From Bacillota bacterium (GTDB taxonomy: Bacteria > Bacillota > Clostridia > Acetivibrionales > DTU013): a stretch of DNA of 25,658 nt. The notes under the pieces are model-generated. The model was given only the letters and a program-made list of their open reading frames with translations. It was not told the origin of the DNA and searched no databases. Positions within the stretch are counted from its first letter, which is position 1; the number at the start of each line of letters is the position of its first letter. This document shows, piece by piece, positions 1-6,742 of this stretch. The position numbers were made by a program, and so were the translations under genes. The DNA lies in contig JAEZCO010000027.1 in NCBI GenBank assembly GCA_023433505.1, positions 1-25,658 on the forward strand, written 5' to 3'.

Positions 1-55
1 TTAGGCACGCCGCCAGCGTTCGTCCTGAGCCAGGATCAAACTCTCTAATAAAGTT
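1..55 (-). rRNA. rrs: 16S ribosomal RNA, 5' end only
   Basis: Read on the minus strand, the sequence contains the near-universal bacterial 16S start, AGAGTTTGATCCTGGCTCAG (positions 24-43), followed by the conserved GACGAACGCTGGCGGCGTGC. The rest of the gene lies beyond the left edge. The mature 5' end is placed at about 50-55 by analogy with other Firmicutes; the exact nucleotide is not determinable here. Confidence 0.97.
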
Positions 56-237
56 TTATTTAAGGTGTGCAAGCACACCGTCAATTACTTTTTTCGAAAG
101 CCATTTGGCTCTTTACTATTTACTGACTTAAAAAAGTTCGCAAGCTGTTTTTACAACTCTTGAAATTTACGAGTTCCATGATTGTTTAATACACTGTTTA
201 CTTTTCAAGGTCCATTTGCGGCCCCGTTTTAGGGCGC
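56..237 (-). other. 16S rRNA leader (pre-rRNA spacer)
   Basis: This transcribed spacer lies between the promoter-proximal start point (about 237) and mature 16S. It contains a perfect hairpin at 64-79 (7-bp arms GGTGTGC/GCACACC) that could belong to the 16S processing stalk. Around 195-212 the minus strand reads CCTTGAAAAGTAAACA, resembling the boxA-like antitermination sequence of Firmicute rrn leaders. The boxA assignment is by resemblance only. No gene is seen in the spacer. Confidence 0.6.
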
Positions 238-243
238 TTTGTT

Positions 244-272
244 ATATTACCACGCTGTTTCTGCTTTGTCAA
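244..272 (-). promoter_or_regulatory. rrn promoter, proximal (P2-like)
   Basis: The -35 is TTGACA (267-272 on the minus strand), the spacer is exactly 17 bp, and the -10 is TAATAT (244-249). It is a near-consensus vegetative sigma promoter pointing into the 16S leader, giving a start point near 237. Confidence 0.9.
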
Positions 273-366
273 CGGTTTTTTTACTGGCTCTTTTTACCAG
301 CGAGCCGGTAAATCTTCCGTATGAATATCCGTCCTTTCGAACGGGCTTGCTTGCGACAGCTTTTGT

Positions 367-396
367 ATTATATCACCAGATATTTAGCTGTGTCAA
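367..396 (-). promoter_or_regulatory. rrn promoter, distal (P1-like)
   Basis: The -35 is TTGACA (391-396), the spacer is 18 bp and the -10 is a perfect TATAAT (367-372). It lies about 124 bp upstream of the second promoter, the tandem arrangement usual for rrn operons. The open frame that crosses these promoters on the plus strand is not a gene. Confidence 0.88.
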
Positions 397-445
397 GGGG
401 TATTTTAACTTGAGATACAAGGCTTTAAGGGCTGAATTCCTTTGA

Positions 446-614
446 CAATCTGTTTTAGCTTAATCTTATCAACGAATGCACATAATTGCGAGAAATATTT
501 CCCGAATTCAATGCTTCCTTATTAATAAGGATACTTAACCCCTGCCCATAAAAATCTGCAGGTCTTGGTGAAGAACCGCGGGAAGCGGAAGAGTTCTTCC
601 ATTATCCCAGCCAG
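446..614. other. Noncoding stretch with two small palindromes
   Basis: No credible gene is seen. There is a perfect 14-bp palindrome CCTTATTAATAAGG at 517-530. There is also an inverted repeat GAAGAAC/GTTCTTC at 570-576 and 593-599 with a 16-nt loop. The second lies just past the end of the neighbouring pseudogene on the minus strand and could be a weak terminator, but it has no clear T-run. The functions are unknown. Confidence 0.4.
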
Positions 615-930
615 CTAATAATATTGGAAGTCATCCTCGTATTGCTCCGAGCACATCATGGGATGTCTGGAGAAATAGATCCGGCTTTTTGATGCAGCTG
701 AAAAAAGCATTGGCATTCTTTCCCCATAAGAACCAGTTCAAATCGGGTTTTTGCTCAACGATGTAACCCAGGAGCCGACCGGTAAATTTCTCCCAGACTG
801 CCTTATGGCTTCCGGGGTTTCCTACTTCGCAGGCAAGACAGGAATTCAGAAGCAGCATACCCTGCCTTTCCCACGATTCAAACAACTTGTCGGCAGGCAG
901 CAGTTTGAACTGCCCCTTTCCTATTCTTCC
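615..930 (-). pseudogene. Truncated, frameshifted copy of a uracil-DNA-glycosylase-like gene
   Basis: This is a remnant of the gene that lies immediately upstream (979-1695). Aligned by eye, the fragment covers its residues from about 124 onward: FESWERQG, LLNSCLACEVGNPGSH and WFLWGK match FSSLENQG, FLNSYLTCEIGKPNSH and WFLWGN. The reading frame then breaks. After a run of six T (701-706 on the minus strand) the homology continues in another frame as SRHPMMCSEQYEDDF, matching SRHPMLCSEQYPNDF, and ends at TAG (615-617). One extra T in the run would explain the shift. An in-frame TAA (931-933) lies directly before the matching part, and the N-terminal half with the catalytic GQD motif is absent. 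It is therefore non-functional. It is not identical to its neighbour, so it is an older duplicate or a second related gene. Confidence 0.85.
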
Positions 931-978
931 TTATGACTTAGCCGCTACATACAAAAACAAATAAAATGAAGATAGCCA

Positions 979-1695
979 TTACGATGGTAGCCCTAACCAG
1001 TTTATTATATTCATGGTGTCTTTAAAACAGTTTGATTTCAGGAAATCGTTTGGATATTGTTCAGAACATAACATAGGGTGACGACTCTCGAAAAACACGC
1101 CATGTGAAATATGTTGTTTTTTAGAGATAGCTTCATTGCCCCAAAGAAACCAAATTAAGTCCGTTCTTCGCTCAGAAATATAATTAAATAATCTTATTGA
1201 AAATTGTGACCATATATCTCTATGACTATTAGGTTTCCCTATCTCACATGTTAAATAGGAATTTAAGAAGAGAACACCTTGATTCTCTAAGGATGAAAAA
1301 AGCTCATTTGGAGGAAGAATAGGGAACTTATTTGACCTTATTTCTTTAACTATTTCAGAAAACTTTTTTATATCTCCATAATATATAATATCGTTATAGC
1401 TCTTATATATTAATCTAACAATATTTTTTAATGAAACTTGTGCAAATGGGGTACTCCAACTCCATAGTCCTCCAACTTCAAATGACCGGCCAGTTGCTAT
1501 GCCAGGCTGATAATATACATCTTGTCCGACTATACATACCTTCATACTGTCTAAATCAGTAGTTAAAAACCTTAAAATTCTGTCTTTAGTAGGTGTATAG
1601 TTGGTACCAATTTCTTCTTCAATCTTACCTAACAATTCTATTATGTCTTTTGTAAAAAAATCTTCCCATGAAGGTGAAACATTTTGCTGTATCAT
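979..1695 (-). CDS. Uracil-DNA glycosylase-like protein (family 1, Ung-type), divergent
   Basis: A 238-residue protein similar in length and order of motifs to Ung, which removes uracil from DNA in base-excision repair. Motif A reads GQDVYY (residues 57-62) where Ung has GQDPYH. The catalytic Asp is kept (D59), but Pro and His are replaced by Val and Tyr. The leucine-loop motif reads HPMLCS (206-211) in place of HPSPLS, keeping the His. Other Ung-like blocks are ENQGVLFLNS and WFLWG. The start is ATG at 1695 with a good ribosome site (AAGGAAA) 6 nt upstream. The gene is visibly more AT-rich than most of the window, which suggests acquisition. A degenerate copy lies downstream. The superfamily call is firm; the substrate may differ from uracil because of the changed motifs. 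Confidence 0.85.
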   Translation of the reverse strand: MIQQNVSPSWEDFFTKDIIELLGKIEEEIGTNYTPTKDRILRFLTTDLDSMKVCIVGQDVYYQPGIATGRSFEVGGLWSWSTPFAQVSLKNIVRLIYKSYNDIIYYGDIKKFSEIVKEIRSNKFPILPPNELFSSLENQGVLFLNSYLTCEIGKPNSHRDIWSQFSIRLFNYISERRTDLIWFLWGNEAISKKQHISHGVFFESRHPMLCSEQYPNDFLKSNCFKDTMNIINWLGLPS

Positions 1696-1741
1696 AGTTT
1701 ATTTTCCTTAAACCTTCTTTATTAAATATGCTTGTAATTAA

Positions 1742-1770
1742 ATAATACGAAAGACATTAATATTTTGCAA
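1742..1770 (-). promoter_or_regulatory. Promoter of the UDG-like gene
   Basis: The -35 is TTGCAA (1765-1770), the spacer is 17 bp and the -10 is TATTAT (1742-1747). It lies 46 bp upstream of the ATG at 1695. The rest of 1771-1963 is AT-rich and shows no convincing gene. Confidence 0.65.
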
Positions 1771-1963
1771 TAAGCTTTATTTTCATCTTTTCATTTTTAA
1801 TGAGGATAAATTTTAACTGAATCGTGTCAACCTCCTTCTTGATAGAGACTGCTGCAGAATGATTTCATTTTGAGGTGCTCCAAATAAAAACACTACATTC
1901 TTATATTATCAACCAAGCTTAAGAAGAAAGCTCACTATCTTCACTTTCATTAGCACTCATTCT

Positions 1964-2701
1964 CTATAAATTCAAACATGCTTCAACCGCAAACTTGAAA
2001 ATTGCCTCTCTAACATCAGTCCTATCATTCCAGCACCTTGAATCCCATTCTTCACAGCTCACATCATCTCCACCATACAAAATCTGTCCAAAATCAACAC
2101 TCCTGAACTCTGCCACTGCACAGAACGCTGAACACTCCATTTCAACCGTGAGACAGCCTTCTGCTTTCCTTAGGCTTACCTTATCAATAGTTTCACGAAA
2201 AAAAGCATCCGTTGTCCATGTCTTTGACAATAGATATTGGCATTTATGCTTCTGGAGGATCTGCTCAATTGCCCGTACTGCAATTTTATTGACTTCAACC
2301 TCTCTGCTTGGCGGCAGATAATGATAAGATGTCCCTTCATCTCTCACTGCAGAAATAGGAACAATTATATGACCGACTGCAATAGCTTTATCGAGGACGC
2401 CTGCACCACCACAGGCAATAAACTTCTCCCCGCCGAGGGCGATTACCTCCTCCATATTTCCTGCACAGAAAGGTGCTCCAATCCCTGGGTGAAAAACAGC
2501 CACTCTTTTATTGGCATATTGAATCTCGTATACAGGATTTAAGCCCATTTCAGATTTCAGGCTGGTAATGAGCTTGAGTTTACCTTCATTCTTTAGTCTT
2601 TTAATTACATCGTTAAAGAAACACATTACGATATGCTCAGGTATATCAATCCTTTGAATTATTTTCTTCGGTTCTATAATTTGCATACACATTGCTATCA
2701 A
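1964..2701 (-). CDS. Nucleoside phosphorylase (PNP/UDP family 1)
   Basis: A roughly 245-residue protein of the phosphorylase superfamily that includes uridine phosphorylase and purine nucleoside phosphorylase, cytosolic salvage enzymes that split nucleosides with phosphate. Family signatures are visible: HPGIGAPFCAGNMEEVIALG (phosphate and base pocket), CGGAGVL, VRDEGTSYHYLPP, WTTDAFFRET and the ribose-binding block VEMECSAF. The EGTS-YHY and ME-E pattern looks more like the uridine-phosphorylase side, but the substrate cannot be fixed from sequence. The reading frame opens at TTG (2701). Two in-frame ATGs follow at 2692 and 2686, and no ribosome site clearly decides between them. The gene is separated by 87 bp from the upstream fusion gene, so the two could share a transcript. 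Confidence 0.85.
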   Translation of the reverse strand: MIAMCMQIIEPKKIIQRIDIPEHIVMCFFNDVIKRLKNEGKLKLITSLKSEMGLNPVYEIQYANKRVAVFHPGIGAPFCAGNMEEVIALGGEKFIACGGAGVLDKAIAVGHIIVPISAVRDEGTSYHYLPPSREVEVNKIAVRAIEQILQKHKCQYLLSKTWTTDAFFRETIDKVSLRKAEGCLTVEMECSAFCAVAEFRSVDFGQILYGGDDVSCEEWDSRCWNDRTDVREAIFKFAVEACLNL

Positions 2702-2788
2702 ACTCTACTATTGGAAATTCCCTTTTCAAAATACTTACCTCCCTATCCGATGAATTTCACCTTTACTTTAAAAACCACCCTGCAACCT

Positions 2789-3937
2789 TTAGTCTAAATT
2801 AATCTGTTCCAGGATATGAGACCTTACCTTAAAACCATATTTTTCATAAAACCTCAGCACATCATTACCTGCCGCTACATTAATTCTTTTAGTCTTGACG
2901 CCATGTTCATCCATCCATTTCAATGCACTTTTCATTAATGTATCACCGATATGCAATCCTCGATAAGTGTCCTCAATAAAGATAGATTCAACTTCTCCAA
3001 CCAATTCATCGTTTACCGAGCTTATACAATATCCAATGGGAGTATGTGAATCGTTTACCTTTATCAATTCTATTCTAAAAATGTGATTGCTTGCCTTTCC
3101 CTCAAAATCAGCTACTCTTTCCTCAAAACTCCGCTGTCTGATGCTCTCTGAGAAATCTTTTGAAATTTTGCCATGATGTTCTCTTAAGCCCTCCCAAAGA
3201 GGCTTCACCAAAGGTAGCAGTTCCAACCCGACAATTACGGAGTATACCCCTTTTTTCAAATACCTTTGTGTCCAGGGACACGCTAAAATGCATAACCCAC
3301 AAAGACTCTCATTTAATCCGATTCTTCCACTTCGCTCACGGGCTGTGTTTCTACAATCAAACGCATTATAGAATTCATCCCTATCCTTATTTAAGTCCCA
3401 GATATCTCCTGATACAGCACCAGCAGGGCAGATATTTTTACAAATTAAACACCCACCGCATCGGGAATTATTAATCGGAGTACCTGTATCCAACACCGCA
3501 TTAGTTAGGATACTCGTTATCCGTATAGCAGAGCCATATTCTTCCGTCACCAACAAAGCACATTTACCAATCCAGCCAATACCAGCCCTTGTTGCTACTG
3601 TTTTGTGAGGCAGCTCTGTCCGTATTGTGCCTTCATCTATCTCAACTACTTTTTTTGTTTTTGCTAACGCCTCAAACCCTTTTCCCTTGAGCAGAGCTTC
3701 AGTGTACTCACCTAACTCATTTAGCATGGTATTGACTCTTTTATACTCTTCATAATACTGAAGTGTGGGACCGCTCCTAATACCTGAGACAATTTCAGGA
3801 ATTAAAGCAACACCAATAATGATTCCGTACGGATAGCCCTTCCTATCTTTTTCAGGTAAACTTGACAAATCGGCATAACCGACAATGGAAGCTCCTTTTT
3901 GTTTAAGCTCTGACCTAATTTCTTCACTTATAGTCAT
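2789..3937 (-). CDS. QueG-like double 4Fe-4S protein fused to a GNAT acetyltransferase
   Basis: Residue numbers count from the upstream in-frame GTG at 3946. Residues 1-240 resemble epoxyqueuosine reductase (QueG) and its 4Fe-4S double-cluster relatives. The first cluster motif is CGGCLICKNICP (C163, C166, C169, C173). The second contains CGLCILACPW (C216, C219, C223), with C198 between them as in QueG. A conserved block TRAGIGWIGKCALL precedes them. Residues about 288-385 form a GNAT domain with the acetyl-CoA loop RGLHIG (329-334) and the typical end VLRFYEKYGF. QueG proteins usually end with a different helical repeat region, so this is a domain fusion. The preferred start is ATG at 3937, because the AGAGG ribosome site overlaps the GTG and sits 8 nt before the ATG. 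No queuosine genes are near, so the substrate is unknown. Confidence 0.85.
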   Translation of the reverse strand: MTISEEIRSELKQKGASIVGYADLSSLPEKDRKGYPYGIIIGVALIPEIVSGIRSGPTLQYYEEYKRVNTMLNELGEYTEALLKGKGFEALAKTKKVVEIDEGTIRTELPHKTVATRAGIGWIGKCALLVTEEYGSAIRITSILTNAVLDTGTPINNSRCGGCLICKNICPAGAVSGDIWDLNKDRDEFYNAFDCRNTARERSGRIGLNESLCGLCILACPWTQRYLKKGVYSVIVGLELLPLVKPLWEGLREHHGKISKDFSESIRQRSFEERVADFEGKASNHIFRIELIKVNDSHTPIGYCISSVNDELVGEVESIFIEDTYRGLHIGDTLMKSALKWMDEHGVKTKRINVAAGNDVLRFYEKYGFKVRSHILEQINLD

Positions 3938-3977
3938 TTTGAACACCTCTTTTCATAATCCATAGAGAGAGCATCTC

Positions 3978-4163
3978 CTAATATAATCGCTGAAGGACAG
4001 CTTCGCCAGGTATGTTAGCCCGTTCTTTTGCTTGTGCTATATGCAGGGGAACAATATCAATAAGGTGTACTTGATAGCCGATACCTGCCTGCCAGAATGA
4101 ATATTCCCCTGCTCCACCTGTATTTAAGCTATTGTTTATAACTGCCCTATCCTCTTCACCCTT
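3978..4163 (-). pseudogene. Remnant of a class I SAM-dependent methyltransferase
   Basis: The open frame runs from after an in-frame TGA (4164-4166) to TAG (3978-3980). It contains the SAM-binding motif I as TGGAGEYSFW, followed by QVHLIDIVPLHIAQAKERA. That is the typical motif I to post-I spacing of Rossmann methyltransferases, with the acidic D after the second strand. Only about 60 codons remain. The residues usually found before motif I and the whole catalytic C-terminal half are missing, and there is no sensible start codon. The fragment lies directly downstream of an attenuator-like leader (4180-4324), which suggests the methyltransferase was once its regulated gene. The family is recognised from the motif only; the original substrate cannot be told. 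Confidence 0.7.
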
Positions 4164-4179
4164 TCACTTTTTGATATAG

Positions 4180-4220
4180 AAAAACCCCGCAGGAACACTC
4201 GTCAGAGTGACTCCGCAGGG
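4180..4220 (-). terminator. Intrinsic terminator / attenuator before the methyltransferase remnant
   Basis: On the minus strand the 16-nt arm CCCTGCGGAGTCACTC pairs, with two G-U wobbles and a two-base mismatch, with GAGTGTTCCTGCGGGG around a 4-nt loop, followed by TTTTT (4180-4184). Its 3' arm contains TGTTCCT (4191-4197), which could instead pair with AGGGACA (4248-4254) upstream. That is a possible antiterminator. Confidence 0.75.
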
Positions 4221-4238
4221 TATATCATACTGCGTGTA

Positions 4239-4252
4239 GGACATTCATGTCC
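4239..4252 (-). promoter_or_regulatory. Leader hairpin overlapping the leader-peptide stop codon
   Basis: A perfect stem GGACAT/ATGTCC with GA at its tip. The leader-peptide stop codon TGA (4245-4247) sits at the apex. It competes with the possible antiterminator pairing (4248-4254 with 4191-4197), as expected for a ribosome-sensing attenuator. The regulatory role is inferred from layout only. Confidence 0.5.
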
Positions 4253-4280
4253 CTATGTTGCTTGCAAAACTGCTAAACAT
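4245..4280 (-). CDS. Putative 11-residue leader peptide
   Basis: The minus strand reads ATG through 11 codons, MFSSFASNIGT, then TGA. The start lies about 8 nt past the expected transcription start of the promoter at 4296-4324, preceded by only a weak ribosome-site-like AGTGAG. The frame ends inside a hairpin that precedes an intrinsic terminator. The promoter, short peptide, hairpin and terminator in order resemble attenuation leaders of antibiotic-inducible resistance genes. The peptide itself is not one I recognise, and translation is not proven. Confidence 0.4.
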   Translation of the reverse strand: MFSSFASNIGT

Positions 4281-4295
4281 ACTCACTTTTCAGAT

Positions 4296-4324
4296 ATTAT
4301 TTCATATATTTTCCATATTGTCAA
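4296..4324 (-). promoter_or_regulatory. Strong promoter of the orphan attenuator transcript
   Basis: The -35 is a perfect TTGACA (4319-4324), the spacer is 17 bp and the -10 is AATAAT (4296-4301). It would start an RNA of about 110 nt ending at the terminator at 4180. The large palindrome at 4328-4351 ends 3 bp before the -35. Confidence 0.75.
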
Positions 4325-4581
4325 TAGTTTTTGCAGGAATTCCTGCAAAAACAGGTAAATGCCTTAAATATTTTTAGTGGCTCCTCATCCCAAACCTGAA
4401 CCTCATTCTTTTTTATCAAATCATTAATATTTGAATATTCTAATATCAATAGACTTCTAAACGTCAAATCACATATCCTGTTTTCGGGCTTTCTATAAGC
4501 GAAATAAGTACTGGTACAAATATAACTTCCCGCATAGTTTTTCTGAAAATGCTGTGCTGGAGCGACGCGCTGGTCGCAAAT
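4321..4581 (-). pseudogene. Open frame of 86 codons without a start, possible gene remnant
   Basis: The minus strand stays open from just after TGA (4582-4584) to TGA (4321-4323). It contains stretches such as YFAYRKPENRICDLTFRSL and NEVQVWDEEPLKIF that read like a normal protein. It has no ATG, GTG or plausible ribosome site, and its last codons run through the palindrome and end inside the -35 box. I do not recognise a family. It could be the C-terminal end of a decayed gene or a chance open frame. The flanking 4582-4656 shows nothing else. Confidence 0.25.
4328..4351. repeat. Perfect 24-bp palindrome next to the -35 box
   Basis: The half-site TTTTTGCAGGAA is followed immediately by its exact reverse complement, with no spacer. 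Its position just upstream of a consensus -35 suits an operator for a dimeric regulator or an upstream activating site. As RNA it could not form a tight hairpin without opening the centre, so a DNA-binding role is favoured over a terminator. Confidence 0.6.
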
Positions 4582-4686
4582 TCAGGGCATTTGCTGCTCA
4601 ACTCTGCAACCTACATTATCAGAATAATTGGAAAGTAATATTTGCAGTTCTCTTAAATGACGGGACCTTCTCTTTCTGCGGCCGCC

Positions 4687-4884
4687 CTACTTCTGATTAC
4701 CCGTCTGCACCCAGGTTTTAAAAATAATAAAAGACTCATTATTGCAGTTAATGCACTTTCTCTGAATCCCTTCTCCGTATTTAAAACGCTGGCCTGTCCA
4801 ATCCAGCTTGCACCGCCCGCTTTTTTCAAGGATTATATCCGAACCGCATTGTCCGCATACCAGCTTAAAACCACCCAAGATCAA
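4687..4884 (-). CDS. Small zinc-ribbon-like protein
   Basis: A 65-residue product with two Cys pairs, CGQC near residue 10 and CINC near residue 44, spaced as in a zinc ribbon. Between them is a basic, aromatic linker. The TTG start overlaps the stop codon of the upstream FAD oxidoreductase (ATTGA), with a G-rich ribosome site (AAGGGGGGG) in the last codons of that gene. The two are therefore almost certainly translationally coupled. A second in-frame TTG two codons on is an alternative start. A metal-binding or nucleic-acid-binding role is an inference from the cysteines; no family was recognised. Confidence 0.6.
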   Translation of the reverse strand: MILGGFKLVCGQCGSDIILEKSGRCKLDWTGQRFKYGEGIQRKCINCNNESFIIFKTWVQTGNQK

Positions 4885-5984
4885 TTCCCCCCCTTCACGT
4901 CTGCTTCCGGCTGCTTCTTTTTGCCCTGGATCAGCTTCAGACCACCGGATATCAGCTTTACTACATCAATATCCGTCCGGTAAATGGTACTTCTTACCCC
5001 CGGAACTTTCATCAAAGTCAGCAGCCTGTCAAAATCCTTGTTGGTTGCCTTATTCATCAGCGGTCTTAAAACACTCAGCTGCTGGTTCTTTTTCTTTAAA
5101 TCCGCTAAAAGCAGGTTAATGTCATAACCGTGGGCAATGCTTCTTGCGGCCATCACACCTGTTATAACCGCATTGAACTGTCCAAAACCCAGGAAAGGCT
5201 CGACTCCTCCGCCGGCGGCTCCGATAAAATAGATTTTCCCAACCCGGTTGGTGGTTACACTGCCGGTATGATGCGGTAATTCCCAGGATTCTTGCATATC
5301 GTGGTCCTTAAGGATATTGCGGGACCTTAAAAAACTCTGCCAGTAATCATTTAATTCTTCATGTTCAATGTTCTGGACAACGTGGGCAATTACTGCATTG
5401 TTCTTGTTATAGGGAGCACAATAAATATAAACTCCCTTGGTCAAATCGTTGTCAAGCCACAGCTTCAAGGTATTTTTTTTAAAATCTCCCGCAAATATTC
5501 CACCTTTGACCCAGGCTCTCATTATTTCCTGCCAGATCCCATATCTTTGAGGCGTGGTCCATGTGCCGTCAGCTACAACAACATAATCAAATTCATGCTC
5601 AATATCTTCGGGTTTCACAAAGCTGTTAAAATGGACATTGGTTTTAATCTGGCTGTATAACTGCTCTTGTACCGAATCAGTCTCATTCCCCCTGACCATG
5701 AAATAGCCCAAAGGTCCTGATACGGTCACTTCATTATTCGGTGAATAATGCTCAATCTTCTTCAATTTATTCAGAGGCACAAGCTTGATGCCCAATGTCT
5801 TGTCCATGTATTTGATGGGGTCCAAAACAGGCCGGGTAATCAAACCTAAAAACGCGGAAACATGTGGCTGATACTCTCCTATAAAGCTGTTTCTTTCAAA
5901 AATCACAGGATATATGCCGTTTCTCTCCAGCTCGATTGCACATGACAGGCCGGAAGTGCCTGCACCGATTATTGCCACCTTCAA
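4881..5984 (-). CDS. FAD-dependent oxidoreductase (geranylgeranyl-reductase-like fold)
   Basis: A 367-residue flavoprotein. The N-terminus has the dinucleotide-binding beta-alpha-beta fold IIGAGTSGLSCAIELE (GxGxxG at residues 7-12) with the ribose-binding acidic residue in VIFER (about residue 30). A second FAD-contact segment follows the strand FDYVVVADGTW. The C-terminal FAD motif is YFIGAAGGGVEPFLGFG, the arrangement of the GR2 superfamily that includes geranylgeranyl reductases and FixC-like enzymes. The substrate is unknown. The start is TTG at 5984, with GAGGG about 7 nt upstream. The gene is the first of a two-gene unit with the small zinc-ribbon protein. The 180 bp upstream shows no clear promoter. 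Confidence 0.8.
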   Translation of the reverse strand: MKVAIIGAGTSGLSCAIELERNGIYPVIFERNSFIGEYQPHVSAFLGLITRPVLDPIKYMDKTLGIKLVPLNKLKKIEHYSPNNEVTVSGPLGYFMVRGNETDSVQEQLYSQIKTNVHFNSFVKPEDIEHEFDYVVVADGTWTTPQRYGIWQEIMRAWVKGGIFAGDFKKNTLKLWLDNDLTKGVYIYCAPYNKNNAVIAHVVQNIEHEELNDYWQSFLRSRNILKDHDMQESWELPHHTGSVTTNRVGKIYFIGAAGGGVEPFLGFGQFNAVITGVMAARSIAHGYDINLLLADLKKKNQQLSVLRPLMNKATNKDFDRLLTLMKVPGVRSTIYRTDIDVVKLISGGLKLIQGKKKQPEADVKGGN

Positions 5985-6163
5985 AATAAGCCCTCATCTC
6001 CATTAGTAATACAAATAATTTTGCCATCAAAGCTGTGATGCTGTGACAGCTATTCGCTCCAATATAGTTTTAGCCTTAGGAGATGAATTATTCCAAAAGC
6101 AGATGGTGGCACATTGTATTTAACTGAAACTAATTCATAAAAATATGTATGCAATTCATCCAG

Positions 6164-6715
6164 CTACAGCTCAATGAGTTTATTTCTCACCTTTTTCATG
6201 TCCTCGAACATATGTGTTTTTTTGGAATCGTCCCTGAGCAGCGCAGCAGGGTGAAAGGTAGGCATTATCCAATAACCCTTTCTTTCAATCCACTGCCCTC
6301 TTATTTGTGTGATTCTGGCTTCTTTGTCAACAATATATTTCATCGCGGTAGCGCCAAGGCATACAATAATTTTGGGCCTAATCAATGCCACCTGGTTTCG
6401 CAGATACGGCAGGCATTTCTCCGCTTCTTCGTCCGTGGGTACTCTATTTTCCGGAGGACGGCACTTGACAATATTGCAGATATAATAGTCATCCGCCCGG
6501 AACATCAATCCCTCCAGCAGCAGGTCCAAAAGCTGCCCCGCCGGACCGACGAAAGGCTTGCCCTGCTCATCCTCGTGTCTTCCTGGGCCTTCCCCGATAA
6601 ACATGAGCGGCGCTTGCCTGCTGCCTCTTTCAATGACTATTCTTGTCCGGGTACCTCCCAAACTGCACTTTGTACAGTTTGTGCACTGATCTTCCAACTC
6701 TTCCCAACTCAGCAT
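6164..6715 (-). CDS. Uracil-DNA glycosylase, family 4 (UDGa, iron-sulfur)
   Basis: A 183-residue protein of normal family length that excises uracil from DNA to start base-excision repair. The 4Fe-4S ligands are C14 and C17 (in CTNCTKC), C85 (VKCRPP) and C101 (EKCLPYL), the spacing seen in this family. The active-site blocks are GEGPGRHEDEQGKPFVGPAG (from residue 41) and HPAALL (H155). The start chosen is ATG at 6715, preceded by AAAGG 5 nt away. A TTG seven codons upstream has no ribosome site. It begins 27 bp after the MFS gene ends and is probably the last gene of the GDPD-MFS-UDG unit. The call is strong. It is the third uracil-glycosylase-type locus in this window and unrelated in sequence to the family-1-like pair. 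Confidence 0.93.
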   Translation of the reverse strand: MLSWEELEDQCTNCTKCSLGGTRTRIVIERGSRQAPLMFIGEGPGRHEDEQGKPFVGPAGQLLDLLLEGLMFRADDYYICNIVKCRPPENRVPTDEEAEKCLPYLRNQVALIRPKIIVCLGATAMKYIVDKEARITQIRGQWIERKGYWIMPTFHPAALLRDDSKKTHMFEDMKKVRNKLIEL

Positions 6716-6742
6716 TTTAACCTTTGTATCCCCCAATTACTT

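Noticed and set aside
239..445. 68-codon plus-strand frame upstream of 16S rRNA
   Set aside because: It lies over the two rrn promoters read in the opposite direction and has no ribosome site.
4140..4290. Known riboswitch upstream of the methyltransferase remnant
   Set aside because: The conserved cores of fluoride, preQ1, SAM and c-di-GMP riboswitches were looked for by eye and not found; a leader-peptide attenuator fits better.
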